Notes: generated by a model from the sequence alone, not told the origin. A stretch of 7,048 bases of DNA from Prevotellaceae bacterium (GCA_031270425.1 JAISXQ010000063.1:1-7048); one strand, 5' to 3'; counted from the stretch's first letter, positions 1 to 6,636 are shown. Program-made: numbers and translations.

Positions 1-48
1 TGCCAATCAGGAGTTGAAGTTGAGATTAACAATAAAAAAAGTAAATAA
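1..48 (+). CDS. Possible 3' end of an upstream gene (partial)
   Basis: In frame 1 the window opens with 15 sense codons ending QSGVEVEINNKKSK and a TAA at 46-48, which would suit the tail of a gene that starts outside the window. The next gene's promoter begins only a few bases later. Frame 2 is also open, to a TAA at 108-110, but it would run through that promoter, so frame 1 is preferred. The fragment is too short to assign a family, and it may be non-coding. Confidence 0.25.
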   Translation, partial: CQSGVEVEINNKKSK

Positions 49-58
49 AAAGCAATTG

Positions 59-92
59 TTTTTTCGTCTTCGAAATAATATAAGTAAATTTG
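59..92 (+). promoter_or_regulatory. Bacteroidota-type promoter of the SGNH hydrolase gene
   Basis: TAAATTTG at 85-92 matches the Bacteroidota -7 consensus TAnnTTTG exactly. A T-rich run at 59-64 lies about 20 bases upstream, where a weak -33 element would be expected. Transcription would begin near 98, giving a leader of about 30 nt before the ATG at 128. The assignment rests on motif match and position. Confidence 0.6.
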
Positions 93-127
93 TATCTTAT
101 TTTATTTAAAATAATTTGAAAAAAGTC

Positions 128-835
128 ATGAAAAAAATCATTTTTAGCAGTGCGCTTATTCTGTTAGCGTTATTTTCATCCGTATTGAATCTGAGTGCCC
201 AGGATTGGGCTAATTTGCAGCGTTTTCAAAAGGCAAACGCCGAATTGCCCGCTCTCGCGAAAGGAGAGAAACGCGTTGTCTTTATAGGAAATTCCATCAC
301 GGCGGGTTGGATAAATGCGCATCCAGATTTTTTCTCCGGAAATCCCTATGTGAACCGCGGTATCAGCGGACAAACCACGCCGCAGATGCTCGTGCGTTTC
401 CGTCAGGATGTTATTCAATTGAATCCTGCGGTAGTTGTAATTTTAGCCGGCACGAACGATATTGCCGGAAATACCGGAGTTTCGACTCTGGAAATGATAC
501 AGGATAATTTGGCTTCGATGGCGGAAATAGCCGCCGCTAACGGGATAAAGGTCGTGCTTTCGTCCGTGTTGCCGGTTTACGATTATCCCTGGCGTAAAGG
601 TTTGGAACCCGCGGAAAAAATAGTGAAGCTGAACGCGTGGATAAAGGAATATTGCGGCGAAAAAGGCTTTGTTTACCTCGACTATCACACGCCGATGGCG
701 GACGAACGCAAGGGAATGATTGCCGAATATACTACCGACGGCGTGCACGTATCGTCGAAAGGCTACGATGTGATGGAGAGTTTGGCGCAGGATGCAATTC
801 GAAAGGCGTTGAAGAAAAAACAAAAAAGGAGATAA
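128..835 (+). CDS. Secreted SGNH/GDSL-family hydrolase (acyl-esterase type)
   Basis: The product is 235 aa. A hydrophobic N-terminal segment (about residues 2-20), with a likely cleavage after Leu-Ser-Ala near residue 24, indicates export to the periplasm or beyond. All SGNH blocks are visible: block I GNSIT with the nucleophile Ser56, block II Gly78 in RGISG, block III GTND with Asn110, and block V DGVH with Asp204 and His207. The catalytic Ser/Asp/His triad and both oxyanion-hole residues are therefore intact. The family hydrolyses ester bonds, often acetyl groups on carbohydrates or lipids; the substrate here cannot be read from sequence. The length suits a single-domain enzyme. An in-frame TTG at 116 would add four residues, but the ATG at 128 gives the normal signal peptide start (Met-Lys-Lys). 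No Shine-Dalgarno site is evident. The gene appears monocistronic. Confidence 0.9.
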   Translation: MKKIIFSSALILLALFSSVLNLSAQDWANLQRFQKANAELPALAKGEKRVVFIGNSITAGWINAHPDFFSGNPYVNRGISGQTTPQMLVRFRQDVIQLNPAVVVILAGTNDIAGNTGVSTLEMIQDNLASMAEIAAANGIKVVLSSVLPVYDYPWRKGLEPAEKIVKLNAWIKEYCGEKGFVYLDYHTPMADERKGMIAEYTTDGVHVSSKGYDVMESLAQDAIRKALKKKQKRR

Positions 836-857
836 ATACAAAATTCCCGGAATTTTT

Positions 858-890
858 AAACCCGCCTGATAAAAGGCGGTTTTTTTATTT
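858..890 (+). terminator. Intrinsic terminator after the SGNH hydrolase
   Basis: CCGCC at 862-866 pairs with GGCGG at 875-879 around an 8-nt loop. A U-rich run (880-886, then 888-890) follows. A-rich sequence at 858-860 can extend the stem against the first Ts. It lies 22 bases after the stop codon and isolates the hydrolase from tig. Confidence 0.85.
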
Positions 891-935
891 CATGCAACTT
901 TTTATAAACACAAACCGATATTCCTCTTTTTTTTG

Positions 936-943
936 TACCTTTG
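936..943 (+). promoter_or_regulatory. Promoter -7 element of tig
   Basis: TACCTTTG matches TAnnTTTG exactly. No convincing -33 box is seen at the usual spacing. The predicted transcript start near 949 gives a leader of roughly 36 nt. The in-frame TTG at 941 lies inside this -7 box, so it cannot be the translation start, which supports the ATG at 986. Confidence 0.7.
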
Positions 944-985
944 CGCCCCACTAAGTGCAGATTAAACACAAGGAAATATATTAAC

Positions 986-2344
986 ATGAATATTGTCAGA
1001 AAAGACCTCGATTCAACCAATGCTGTAATAACATTGAGCATTGTAAAGGCTGATTACGCCGAAAAAGTAGAAAAAACATTGCGCGATTACCGCAAAAAAG
1101 CCAATATCCCGGGCTTCCGTCCCGGACACGTTCCTTTCGGATTGGTACAAAAAATGTACGGAAAAGCCGTGCTGGCGGAAGAAATAAACAAACTGGTTTC
1201 GGACAATCTGTTCAACTATATTAAAGAAACGGATTTGAAAATACTTGGCGAACCCCTTCCTAATGAAACGGAGCAGCCTGAAATCGACTTTAATACTCAG
1301 GAAGATTTTACTTTTGTGTTCGATATTGCCCTTGCTCCCGAATTTGAAGTCGAATTGAATAAAAAAGACAAAATCAAGTATTACGACATCGAATTGTCCG
1401 ATGAAATGGTGGACAACCAAGTGAAATCATACACCGGACGTTACGGTAAATATGTGCAGGAAGAAGTTGCCGAACCGAAAGACATGCTGAAAGGCGAATT
1501 GCTTGAATTGAAAGACGGCAACGTAAACGAAGAGGGCATAAAAGTAGAAGACGCCGTGCTGACTCCCGCCTACATAAAAGACGACGCCCAGCAGGCGCTT
1601 TTCGAAAAGGCGAAAAAAGGCGGCGTAATTGTATTTAATCCGCTGAAAGCCTTTGAAGAAGCTTCTGAAATAGCTTCGCTGCTGAGAATATCGAAAGACG
1701 AAGCCAAAAACATTACTTCCGACTTTCAATACACCATTCAAAGCATTACCCGCTACATTGAGTCTGAAATCAATCAGGAATTATTCGATAAAGTGTACGG
1801 CGATGGCAAAGTAACAAGCGAAGAGGAATTCCGCGCGAAAATCAAGGAGAACATCGAGGAAAGCCTCGTTGCCGACAGCGATTACAGGTTCAGTCTGGAT
1901 GCACGCGACTTCCTGGTAAAAAAATACGAAAATTTGGAATTTCCCGATGCTTTCTTGAAACGCTGGTTGTTGGCGTCGAACGAAAATATGACCGCCGGAC
2001 AACTCGAAGAAGATTATCCGAAAATGCTTTCCGACTTGAAATGGCATCTGATTAAAGATAAAATAGCGAAAGCGAACGAAATCAAAGTCGAAGCCGACGA
2101 CGTAAAAGAACAGGCGAAAAGGATTGCCCGCGCTCAATTCGCGCAATACGGAATGGTTGACTTGGACGACGCCATCATTTCCAATTACGCGAACGATATG
2201 ATGAAAAAAGAGGATATGGTAAAAAATCTCTTTGAAAAAGTGTCGGAAAAGAAAGTATTGGCTATCGTAAAAGATGCCGTAAAACTCGACAACAAAAAAA
2301 TTTCCATCGAAGATTTTAACAAAATGTTTGAAGCGCAGCCATAA
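986..2344 (+). CDS. tig: Trigger factor, ribosome-associated chaperone
   Basis: The product is 452 aa, close to the usual 430-450. Trigger factor binds near the ribosomal exit tunnel and shields nascent chains in the cytoplasm. The ribosome-binding signature GFRPGHVP occupies residues 43-50, the same place as GFRKGKVP in the E. coli protein. The order is: N-terminal ribosome-docking domain (about 1-125), a middle region where the FKBP-like PPIase domain normally sits (about 165-258), and a long charged helical C-terminal substrate-cradling region (about 259-452). The middle domain lacks the usual IPGFE-type FKBP motif, so prolyl isomerase activity is doubtful; this divergence appears typical of the phylum. 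AAGGA at 970-974, 11 nt before the ATG, is a weak ribosome binding site. The clpP-clpX pair that often follows tig is absent here. Confidence 0.97.
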   Translation: MNIVRKDLDSTNAVITLSIVKADYAEKVEKTLRDYRKKANIPGFRPGHVPFGLVQKMYGKAVLAEEINKLVSDNLFNYIKETDLKILGEPLPNETEQPEIDFNTQEDFTFVFDIALAPEFEVELNKKDKIKYYDIELSDEMVDNQVKSYTGRYGKYVQEEVAEPKDMLKGELLELKDGNVNEEGIKVEDAVLTPAYIKDDAQQALFEKAKKGGVIVFNPLKAFEEASEIASLLRISKDEAKNITSDFQYTIQSITRYIESEINQELFDKVYGDGKVTSEEEFRAKIKENIEESLVADSDYRFSLDARDFLVKKYENLEFPDAFLKRWLLASNENMTAGQLEEDYPKMLSDLKWHLIKDKIAKANEIKVEADDVKEQAKRIARAQFAQYGMVDLDDAIISNYANDMMKKEDMVKNLFEKVSEKKVLAIVKDAVKLDNKKISIEDFNKMFEAQP

Positions 2345-2643
2345 CATCCAAAAGTTCATATCGAAGATATGGACGGCTATGTGTGCTCTCTTCTAAACAT
2401 AAAAAATGGGATGTAACTGCAAACTATAAACTATAAACTGAAATAAAACTATTGTTTTCTATGTGTTTATATCTGAAAAAAGATTTTTTTTGTCATGCAC
2501 GAAGTTCAATTAATTAAGAATAATAAAAATATTTGATTATTTTTGTAACCTTAAAAAAACCGTTTTTTTTTGTTGTATGCAAGCGATTACGTAACGTTCT
2601 GGTATAATTATTGTAGTTGCATAAATTTTTTAGATATTAAATT
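2345..2643. other. AT-rich intergenic spacer between tig and tRNA-Lys
   Basis: No open frame here looks like a gene. Visible items are: a 6-bp hairpin CATATC/GATATG at 2357-2371 with no U-run, so not a terminator; a short direct repeat of AAACTATA near 2421-2436; an A7/T9 near-palindrome at 2553-2571; an 8-bp palindrome TTACGTAA at 2587-2594; and a 7-bp inverted repeat TATGCAA (2576-2582) / TTGCATA (2617-2623). No good terminator for tig is apparent. Confidence 0.6.
2538..2545 (+). promoter_or_regulatory. Candidate promoter -7 element for tRNA-Lys
   Basis: TATTTTTG matches TAnnTTTG exactly, but no -33 box is evident. It would give a precursor leader of about 90 nt before the tRNA. A degenerate -7-like TAGTTGC at 2614-2620 is closer to the tRNA and would give a more usual short leader. 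Which of the two is used cannot be decided from sequence. Confidence 0.4.
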
Positions 2644-2716
2644 GACTTCGTAGCTCAGCTGGTAGAGCAACAGACTCTTAATCTGTGGGTCGTGGGTTCG
2701 ATCCCCACCGGGGTTA
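2644..2716 (+). tRNA. tRNA-Lys (anticodon CUU)
   Basis: A full cloverleaf can be drawn. The acceptor strands are GACTTCG (2644-2650) and CGGGGTT (2709-2715) with discriminator A2716, as usual for lysine. The D arm is GCTC/GAGC (2653-2668). The anticodon stem is ACAGA/TCTGT with loop CTCTTAA and anticodon CTT at 2677-2679. The T arm is GTGGG/CCCAC around TTCGATC (2692-2708). The 3' CCA is not encoded. The acceptor stem has three G-U pairs (1-72, 4-69, 5-68), with G-U at the terminal pair. The tRNA decodes AAG and, through its C34, should not read AAA, so a UUU-anticodon partner is expected elsewhere. No terminator follows before the next gene. Confidence 0.97.
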
Positions 2717-2769
2717 CTTCGAGAGAATAATTTACTAATTAACAAAAAAGATTCATTAAAAAAAAGAAA

Positions 2770-3462
2770 ATGATGAGGCATAGTAACATTTTTGCAGTAT
2801 TACTGCTAAGTACAGGTTTGGTTTTGCAGGGTTGCAGTTCGCTGAACAACACGGCAAAAGGAGGTTTATTCGGTTCGGGTGCAGGCGCCGCCCTTGGCGC
2901 AGGCGTTGGCGTTTTAATCGGTAAAGACGCTAAAAGCGCTGCTATCGGCGCAGCCATAGGAACAGCCGTAGGAGCGACAACAGGAGCTATTATCGGCAAG
3001 CAAATGGACAAAGCCGCGGAGAAAGCCGCAGCCATTGAAGGAGCTAAGGTAGAGGGAATTACCGATGCGAACAACTTACAGGCTGTTCGTGTAACTTTTG
3101 ATTCGGGTATCCTGTTCGCTACTGGGAAAAGCGCTTTGAACGCAACGTCAAAAGACGCTTTGACAAAATTCTCCAAAATTTTGATCGACAATCCGACAAT
3201 GGACGTTGTCGTTTATGGTCATACCGACAATACGGGTTCTTTGGCTGTAAATCAAAAACTTTCCAAAGAACGCGCACAAGCCGTTGCCGATTTCCTGATT
3301 TCAAAAGGAGTTACCGCTTCTCAAATAAAAGATGTTGTTGGTAAAGATTTCTCCGAACCGATTGCCGATAATTCAACCAAAGCAGGACAAGCTGCCAACC
3401 GTCGCGTGGAAGTTTATTTGTATGCCAGCGAAGCTATGATTAAAGAAGCAGAATCTAAATGA
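2770..3462 (+). CDS. OmpA-family outer-membrane lipoprotein with glycine zipper (YiaD-like)
   Basis: The product is 230 aa. The N-terminus has a lipoprotein signal with lipobox LQGC, so Cys22 should be lipidated. A glycine-zipper region (about residues 31-76), rich in G-A-xxx-G repeats, forms a membrane-associating hairpin. The C-terminal OmpA domain (about 105-217) carries GHTDNTG at 150-156, the LSKERA helix, ADN at 199-201 and NRRVEVYL at 210-217. The conserved Asp and Arg of this domain normally contact the diaminopimelate of peptidoglycan. The layout (lipobox, glycine zipper, OmpA domain) and length match E. coli YiaD (about 219 aa). The inferred role is tethering the outer membrane to the cell wall. 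The ATG at 2770 is followed at once by a second ATG at 2773, and only A-rich sequence precedes them. The gene starts 53 bp after tRNA-Lys with no clear promoter between, so co-transcription is possible. Confidence 0.93.
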   Translation: MMRHSNIFAVLLLSTGLVLQGCSSLNNTAKGGLFGSGAGAALGAGVGVLIGKDAKSAAIGAAIGTAVGATTGAIIGKQMDKAAEKAAAIEGAKVEGITDANNLQAVRVTFDSGILFATGKSALNATSKDALTKFSKILIDNPTMDVVVYGHTDNTGSLAVNQKLSKERAQAVADFLISKGVTASQIKDVVGKDFSEPIADNSTKAGQAANRRVEVYLYASEAMIKEAESK

Positions 3463-3498
3463 GAATAAACTGATTTCGCATACATACTTAATGGAAAT

Positions 3499-3535
3499 AA
3501 AAGAGGGGTTTTTCTAATTGAAAAATCCCTCTTTT
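3499..3535. terminator. Bidirectional intrinsic terminator between the OmpA lipoprotein and rel
   Basis: AAAAGAGGGGTTTTTC (3499-3514) pairs with GAAAAATCCCTCTTTT (3520-3535) over 16 positions, with a single G-T wobble and a 5-nt loop. U-rich tails exist on both strands (TTTTATTTT on plus, TTTTATTT on minus), so it can stop both convergent genes. On the rel side, a further 7-bp inverted repeat TTGCAAG/CTTGCAA (3550-3556 and 3579-3585) lies between the rel stop and this terminator. Confidence 0.92.
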
Positions 3536-3596
3536 ATTTTAGTACATTTTTGCAAGCTTACCGACAGCCGGAATAAATCTTGCAACGCAATAGCGC

Positions 3597-5852
3597 TCAG
3601 GTTTTCGGTTCGTCTTCTTTGAGATTCTGCACCCTGCGTACCGAATTTACTTCGCTTATTTTGGATATTTGCCGGCACAACGCGTCTATCTCGTGGGTGT
3701 CGTGCACATACACGTATAATTGCCCGATAAAAATACCGGCATTGGTTTCTATATTTATCCGGTTGATATTGAAGCCGTAACTTTCCGAAATAATTTTCAG
3801 TATCTCCATCATGACGCCTTTTTTATCGATTCCTTTTATTTCGATAAGTTCAATAAAGGAATGCCCTTTATGGATTCCCCATTCCACGGAAACAATGCGG
3901 TTGCCGAAGTTAGTTTTCAGTTTCAGGGCGGCGGGGCATTGCCGTTTGTGGACGATCACATTTTCATGTTCATCGACGTATCCCAGCACGTCGTCGCCGG
4001 GGATGGGATTGCAGCACAGAGCCAGTTGATATTGCTTTCCGGCGTTTTCTTCGGTCAGTTTTACGGTCGATTTCAGGTCTATTTTTTGAACCGGCGGGCT
4101 CTTTTTTTCGCCGCTCGAAGTGTTTGAAAAAGGATTTTTCAGGTAGCGTGTAAATACGTTCCTGTTTTGAGGCTTAAAAATCAGCTTATTAATATCGTTC
4201 AAATCCAGGACGCCTTTTGCGGCATTGAGATACAACTCGGTGGGCTGCGTTAATTTGTAGTAGTTTAATATTCGGACGATATGTTCATTTTCGGGCTTCA
4301 AGTTGATTTTTGCCAAAGCTTCCTCTATTTGTTTGGCTCCTTCGGCAATAAGCGCTTTCTCTTTTTTCTTGAAATACGTTTCCAGCTTTGTTTTCGCCCT
4401 TCCTGTGGTAATATAATTCAACCATTCGCGTTCGGGTTTCTGTTTCTTTGAAGTAAGGATTTCGACCTGGTCGCCGCTGTTCAGCTTATAGATCAGCGGG
4501 TCCAGCTTGTGGTTCACATTGGCTCCGATACCGAGCATCCCAATATCGGAATGGAGAAGAAAAGCGAAGTCGAGCGCGGTAGCTCCCTGCGGAATGGTTT
4601 TTATTTCCCCCTTAGGCGTGAAGACAAAAATTTCCGATGCGAAAAGATTCAATTTAAAAGTCGCCATAAAGTCGATGGCGTTCGGATCCGGATTTTCAAG
4701 TATTTCCTTAATGGTTTTTATCCATTTGTCGAGTTCCGATTCTTCTTTTCCTCCGGTTTTATATTTCCAGTGGGCGGCAAGTCCCCGTTCGGCAATATCG
4801 TTCATCCGCTCACTCCGTATTTGCACCTCAACCCATCTTCCCATAGGTCCCATCACGGTTACGTGCAGGGATTCGTATCCGTTCGCTTTGGGCGTGCTTA
4901 CCCAGTCGCGTATCCGTTCGGGATGAGGTTTATACAATGAAGTAATTGCGGAATAAAGCATCCAGCACTGGTCTTTTTCGCTCATTCCCTCGCGCGGTTT
5001 AAAAATGATGCGGAGCGCCAGAATATCGTACACTTCCTCGAAATGGATATTTTGCGCAGACATTTTCCGCCAAATGGAATAAACGGATTTCAACCGTTCT
5101 TTAAGTTTAAATTCGTAGCCCAAGCTACTTAATTTTTCGTCGATCGGTTCCGAAAATTTCTTATAAAATATCTTCCGTTCTTCCTCGTCGACAGCCAACC
5201 GTTTTTCGAGTTCGCGGTATGTATCAGGGTGTTCGTATTTGAAACTGAGGTTTTCGAGTTCGGTTTTGATGCGGAAGAGTCCTAAACGGTGGGCAAGGGG
5301 AGCGTAAATATATTGCGTTTCGCCGGATATTTTATACTGTTTCGCCGGGGGCATCGAACTGAGTGTCCGCATATTGTGCAGGCGGTCGGCAATTTTCACC
5401 AGGATAACGCGGACGTCCTCAGACATGGTCAGCAGCAGTTTTCGGAAATTTTCCGCCTGGGCGGAATCCCTTTCGCCGAAAACGCCGCCCGAAATTTTAG
5501 TCAGTCCGTCAACGATTTGCGCTATTTTCGGTCCGAAAAGATTTTCAATATCCTCAACCGTATAATCGGTATCTTCCACCACATCGTGCAGCAGGGCGGA
5601 ACAGATAGAAGTAGAGCCCAAACCTATTTCGCGGACAACAATACGCGCCACGGCTATCGGATGCATGATATATGGCTCGCCCGATCGCCGGCGCAAGCCA
5701 CGGTGAGCCGACCGCGCAAAGTTGAAAGCCTTAGTTATGATTTCAAATTTTTGCCGGTGGTTCGAATTGCGGTAATCTTCAAGCAGGGCGTCAAACTCCC
5801 GCTGAATAAGCAAATTTTCTTCCTCTTCCTGTATATCCTGTTTTTTCGACAT
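3597..5852 (-). CDS. relA/spoT: Bifunctional (p)ppGpp synthetase/hydrolase, Rel/SpoT family
   Basis: The product is 751 aa, the normal length of a long RSH protein; it makes and degrades the stringent-response alarmone (p)ppGpp in the cytoplasm. The hydrolase HD domain is intact: His50, HD at 89-90 with ED at 93-94, and Asn160 in KIADRLHN. The synthetase domain (about 245-365) has PKANGYESLH at 321-330 and EVQIR at 342-346. The charge-switch motif that separates RelA (ExDD, monofunctional) from Rel/SpoT (RxKD) reads RIRD at 313-316: basic, so Rel/SpoT-like, but with Arg for Lys. A TGS domain (about 407-470), a conserved-cysteine domain with CCNPIPGDD at 613-621, and a C-terminal ACT domain (about 665-740) follow. 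The ATG at 5852 is chosen because the upstream in-frame ATG at 5882 lies ahead of the predicted transcript start. Confidence 0.95.
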   Translation of the reverse strand: MSKKQDIQEEEENLLIQREFDALLEDYRNSNHRQKFEIITKAFNFARSAHRGLRRRSGEPYIMHPIAVARIVVREIGLGSTSICSALLHDVVEDTDYTVEDIENLFGPKIAQIVDGLTKISGGVFGERDSAQAENFRKLLLTMSEDVRVILVKIADRLHNMRTLSSMPPAKQYKISGETQYIYAPLAHRLGLFRIKTELENLSFKYEHPDTYRELEKRLAVDEEERKIFYKKFSEPIDEKLSSLGYEFKLKERLKSVYSIWRKMSAQNIHFEEVYDILALRIIFKPREGMSEKDQCWMLYSAITSLYKPHPERIRDWVSTPKANGYESLHVTVMGPMGRWVEVQIRSERMNDIAERGLAAHWKYKTGGKEESELDKWIKTIKEILENPDPNAIDFMATFKLNLFASEIFVFTPKGEIKTIPQGATALDFAFLLHSDIGMLGIGANVNHKLDPLIYKLNSGDQVEILTSKKQKPEREWLNYITTGRAKTKLETYFKKKEKALIAEGAKQIEEALAKINLKPENEHIVRILNYYKLTQPTELYLNAAKGVLDLNDINKLIFKPQNRNVFTRYLKNPFSNTSSGEKKSPPVQKIDLKSTVKLTEENAGKQYQLALCCNPIPGDDVLGYVDEHENVIVHKRQCPAALKLKTNFGNRIVSVEWGIHKGHSFIELIEIKGIDKKGVMMEILKIISESYGFNINRINIETNAGIFIGQLYVYVHDTHEIDALCRQISKISEVNSVRRVQNLKEDEPKT

Positions 5853-5871
5853 AAACGTGCAAATCGGATGG

Positions 5872-5902
5872 CAAAAATACACATTAAATTTTAAATTTCA
5901 AT
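5872..5902 (-). promoter_or_regulatory. Promoter of rel
   Basis: On the minus strand TATTTTTG (5879-5872) matches TAnnTTTG exactly. ATTG (5902-5899) lies 19 nt upstream as a -33-like element, at the expected spacing. Transcription would start near 5866, leaving a leader of only about 14 nt. This rules out translation from the ATG at 5882. Confidence 0.7.
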
Positions 5903-5937
5903 ACACTTCGCACATCTCTGTTCTGATGCGCGAAAAA

Positions 5938-5971
5938 TTGTTTTCCCGTACCGGATTATTTTTTAATTTTG
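5938..5971 (+). promoter_or_regulatory. Promoter of the YfcE-like phosphoesterase gene
   Basis: TAATTTTG at 5964-5971 matches TAnnTTTG exactly. A TTG followed by Ts at 5938-5944 can serve as the -33 region; the T-run ends 19 nt before the -7 box. The transcript would start near 5978, giving a leader of about 70 nt containing the heptamer repeat at 6010-6040. It is divergent from the rel promoter, with the two -33 regions about 35 bp apart. Confidence 0.65.
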
Positions 5972-6009
5972 CAGAAAAAATCCGTACTTTGTGCTCTGTA
6001 TTCTAATTG

Positions 6010-6040
6010 TCTTTGCTCTTTATTCTTTATTCTTTGTTCT
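6010..6040 (+). repeat. Heptamer tandem repeat TCTTTRY in the phosphoesterase leader
   Basis: Four consecutive heptamers TCTTTGC, TCTTTAT, TCTTTAT, TCTTTGT are followed by a partial TCT, ending 7 bases before the ATG at 6048. Less regular TCTGTAT/TCTAATTG units precede it (5995-6009). The tract is almost purely pyrimidine plus A and sits where a ribosome would load. No Shine-Dalgarno site is present. Confidence 0.75.
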
Positions 6041-6047
6041 AAAAAAA

Positions 6048-6551
6048 ATGAAACGAATCGGGTTACTTTCCGACACGCACGGATATTTAGACGAACGTAT
6101 TTTTGAATATTTCGCCGAATGCGACGAGGTATGGCATGCAGGCGACTGGGGTTCGCTCGAACTGTTGAACCGGCTGCAAGCTTTTAAGCCCACGCGGGGC
6201 GTGTGGGGAAATATCGACGGCTACGAAATACGGCAACAACTTCCGCAGCATAACCGCTTTTCCATCGAAGGCGTAAAAGTGTGGATGACGCACATCGGGG
6301 GTTATCCCGGGAAATACGATCCGCTGGTTCGCCCGCATATTTTCCAACAGCCGCCCGATCTGTTTATTTGCGGGCATTCCCACATTTTAAAAGTAAAATA
6401 CGACAAAACGCTCAAACTGTTGCATATCAATCCGGGCGCGGCAGGCAAATACGGATTCCACCAAGTGCAGACCTTGGTTCGTTTTACGGTTAACCATGAA
6501 AAAATCGAAGATTTGGAAGTGATCGAGTTAAACCCCCTAAATCCCCGTTAA
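6048..6551 (+). CDS. YfcE/MJ0936-type metallophosphoesterase
   Basis: The product is 167 aa, a compact calcineurin-like phosphodiesterase. All metal-binding motifs are present in order: SDTHG (Asp9, His11), AGDWG (Asp33), WGNID (Asn55), THIGG (His82) and GHSH (His110, His112), as expected for a two-metal site. NPGAAG (128-133) after the last motif is also typical of the family. Members hydrolyse phosphodiester bonds of small model substrates; the physiological substrate is generally unknown. No signal peptide is seen, so it should be cytoplasmic. The ATG at 6048 places the first beta strand (KRIGLLSD) at the N-terminus as in relatives; a GTG at 5991 would add 19 hydrophobic residues encoded mostly by the leader repeat and is rejected. 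The last residues (NPLNPR) are encoded by a GC-rich repeat-like motif. Confidence 0.92.
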   Translation: MKRIGLLSDTHGYLDERIFEYFAECDEVWHAGDWGSLELLNRLQAFKPTRGVWGNIDGYEIRQQLPQHNRFSIEGVKVWMTHIGGYPGKYDPLVRPHIFQQPPDLFICGHSHILKVKYDKTLKLLHINPGAAGKYGFHQVQTLVRFTVNHEKIEDLEVIELNPLNPR

Positions 6552-6598
6552 AGTATGTTATAAATACGGTTTTTCCGGCATATTTTTAGAAAAACATG

Positions 6599-6630
6599 TT
6601 GGAGCGTTATTGAAAAATCCCTTATCTTTG
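6599..6630 (+). promoter_or_regulatory. Promoter of the small-RNA candidate
   Basis: TATCTTTG at 6623-6630 matches TAnnTTTG exactly, followed by CATCG. A TTG at 6599-6601, 21 nt upstream, can act as the -33 element. The predicted start is near 6637. No protein gene lies downstream on this strand within the window. Confidence 0.65.
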
Positions 6631-6636
6631 CATCGT

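Noticed and set aside
1781..2359. Minus-strand open frame of 192 codons opposite tig
   Set aside because: It is a Phe/Tyr/His-rich shadow of the Lys/Glu-rich trigger factor C-terminus, with no motif or promoter.
2357..2371. CATATC/GATATG hairpin as tig terminator
   Set aside because: The stem is short and A-T rich, and it is followed by GACGGC rather than a U-run.
2739..3191. Minus-strand Ala/Pro-rich frame opposite the OmpA lipoprotein
   Set aside because: It is the complement of the glycine-zipper repeats; its composition comes from the Gly/Ala codons on the real strand.
5289..5894. Plus-strand open frame of 201 codons opposite rel
   Set aside because: It lies wholly antisense to well-conserved RSH domains and has no family features; long antisense frames are expected from codon bias.
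5991..6047. GTG start that would add a hydrophobic N-terminal segment to the phosphoesterase
   Set aside because: The extra residues come mostly from the heptamer repeat, the enzyme family is cytoplasmic, and the ATG at 6048 fits the conserved N-terminus.
6569..6595. GTTTTTC/GAAAAAC inverted repeat as terminator of the phosphoesterase
   Set aside because: The stem is almost entirely A-T, the loop is 13 nt and no U-run follows, so it would not terminate well.
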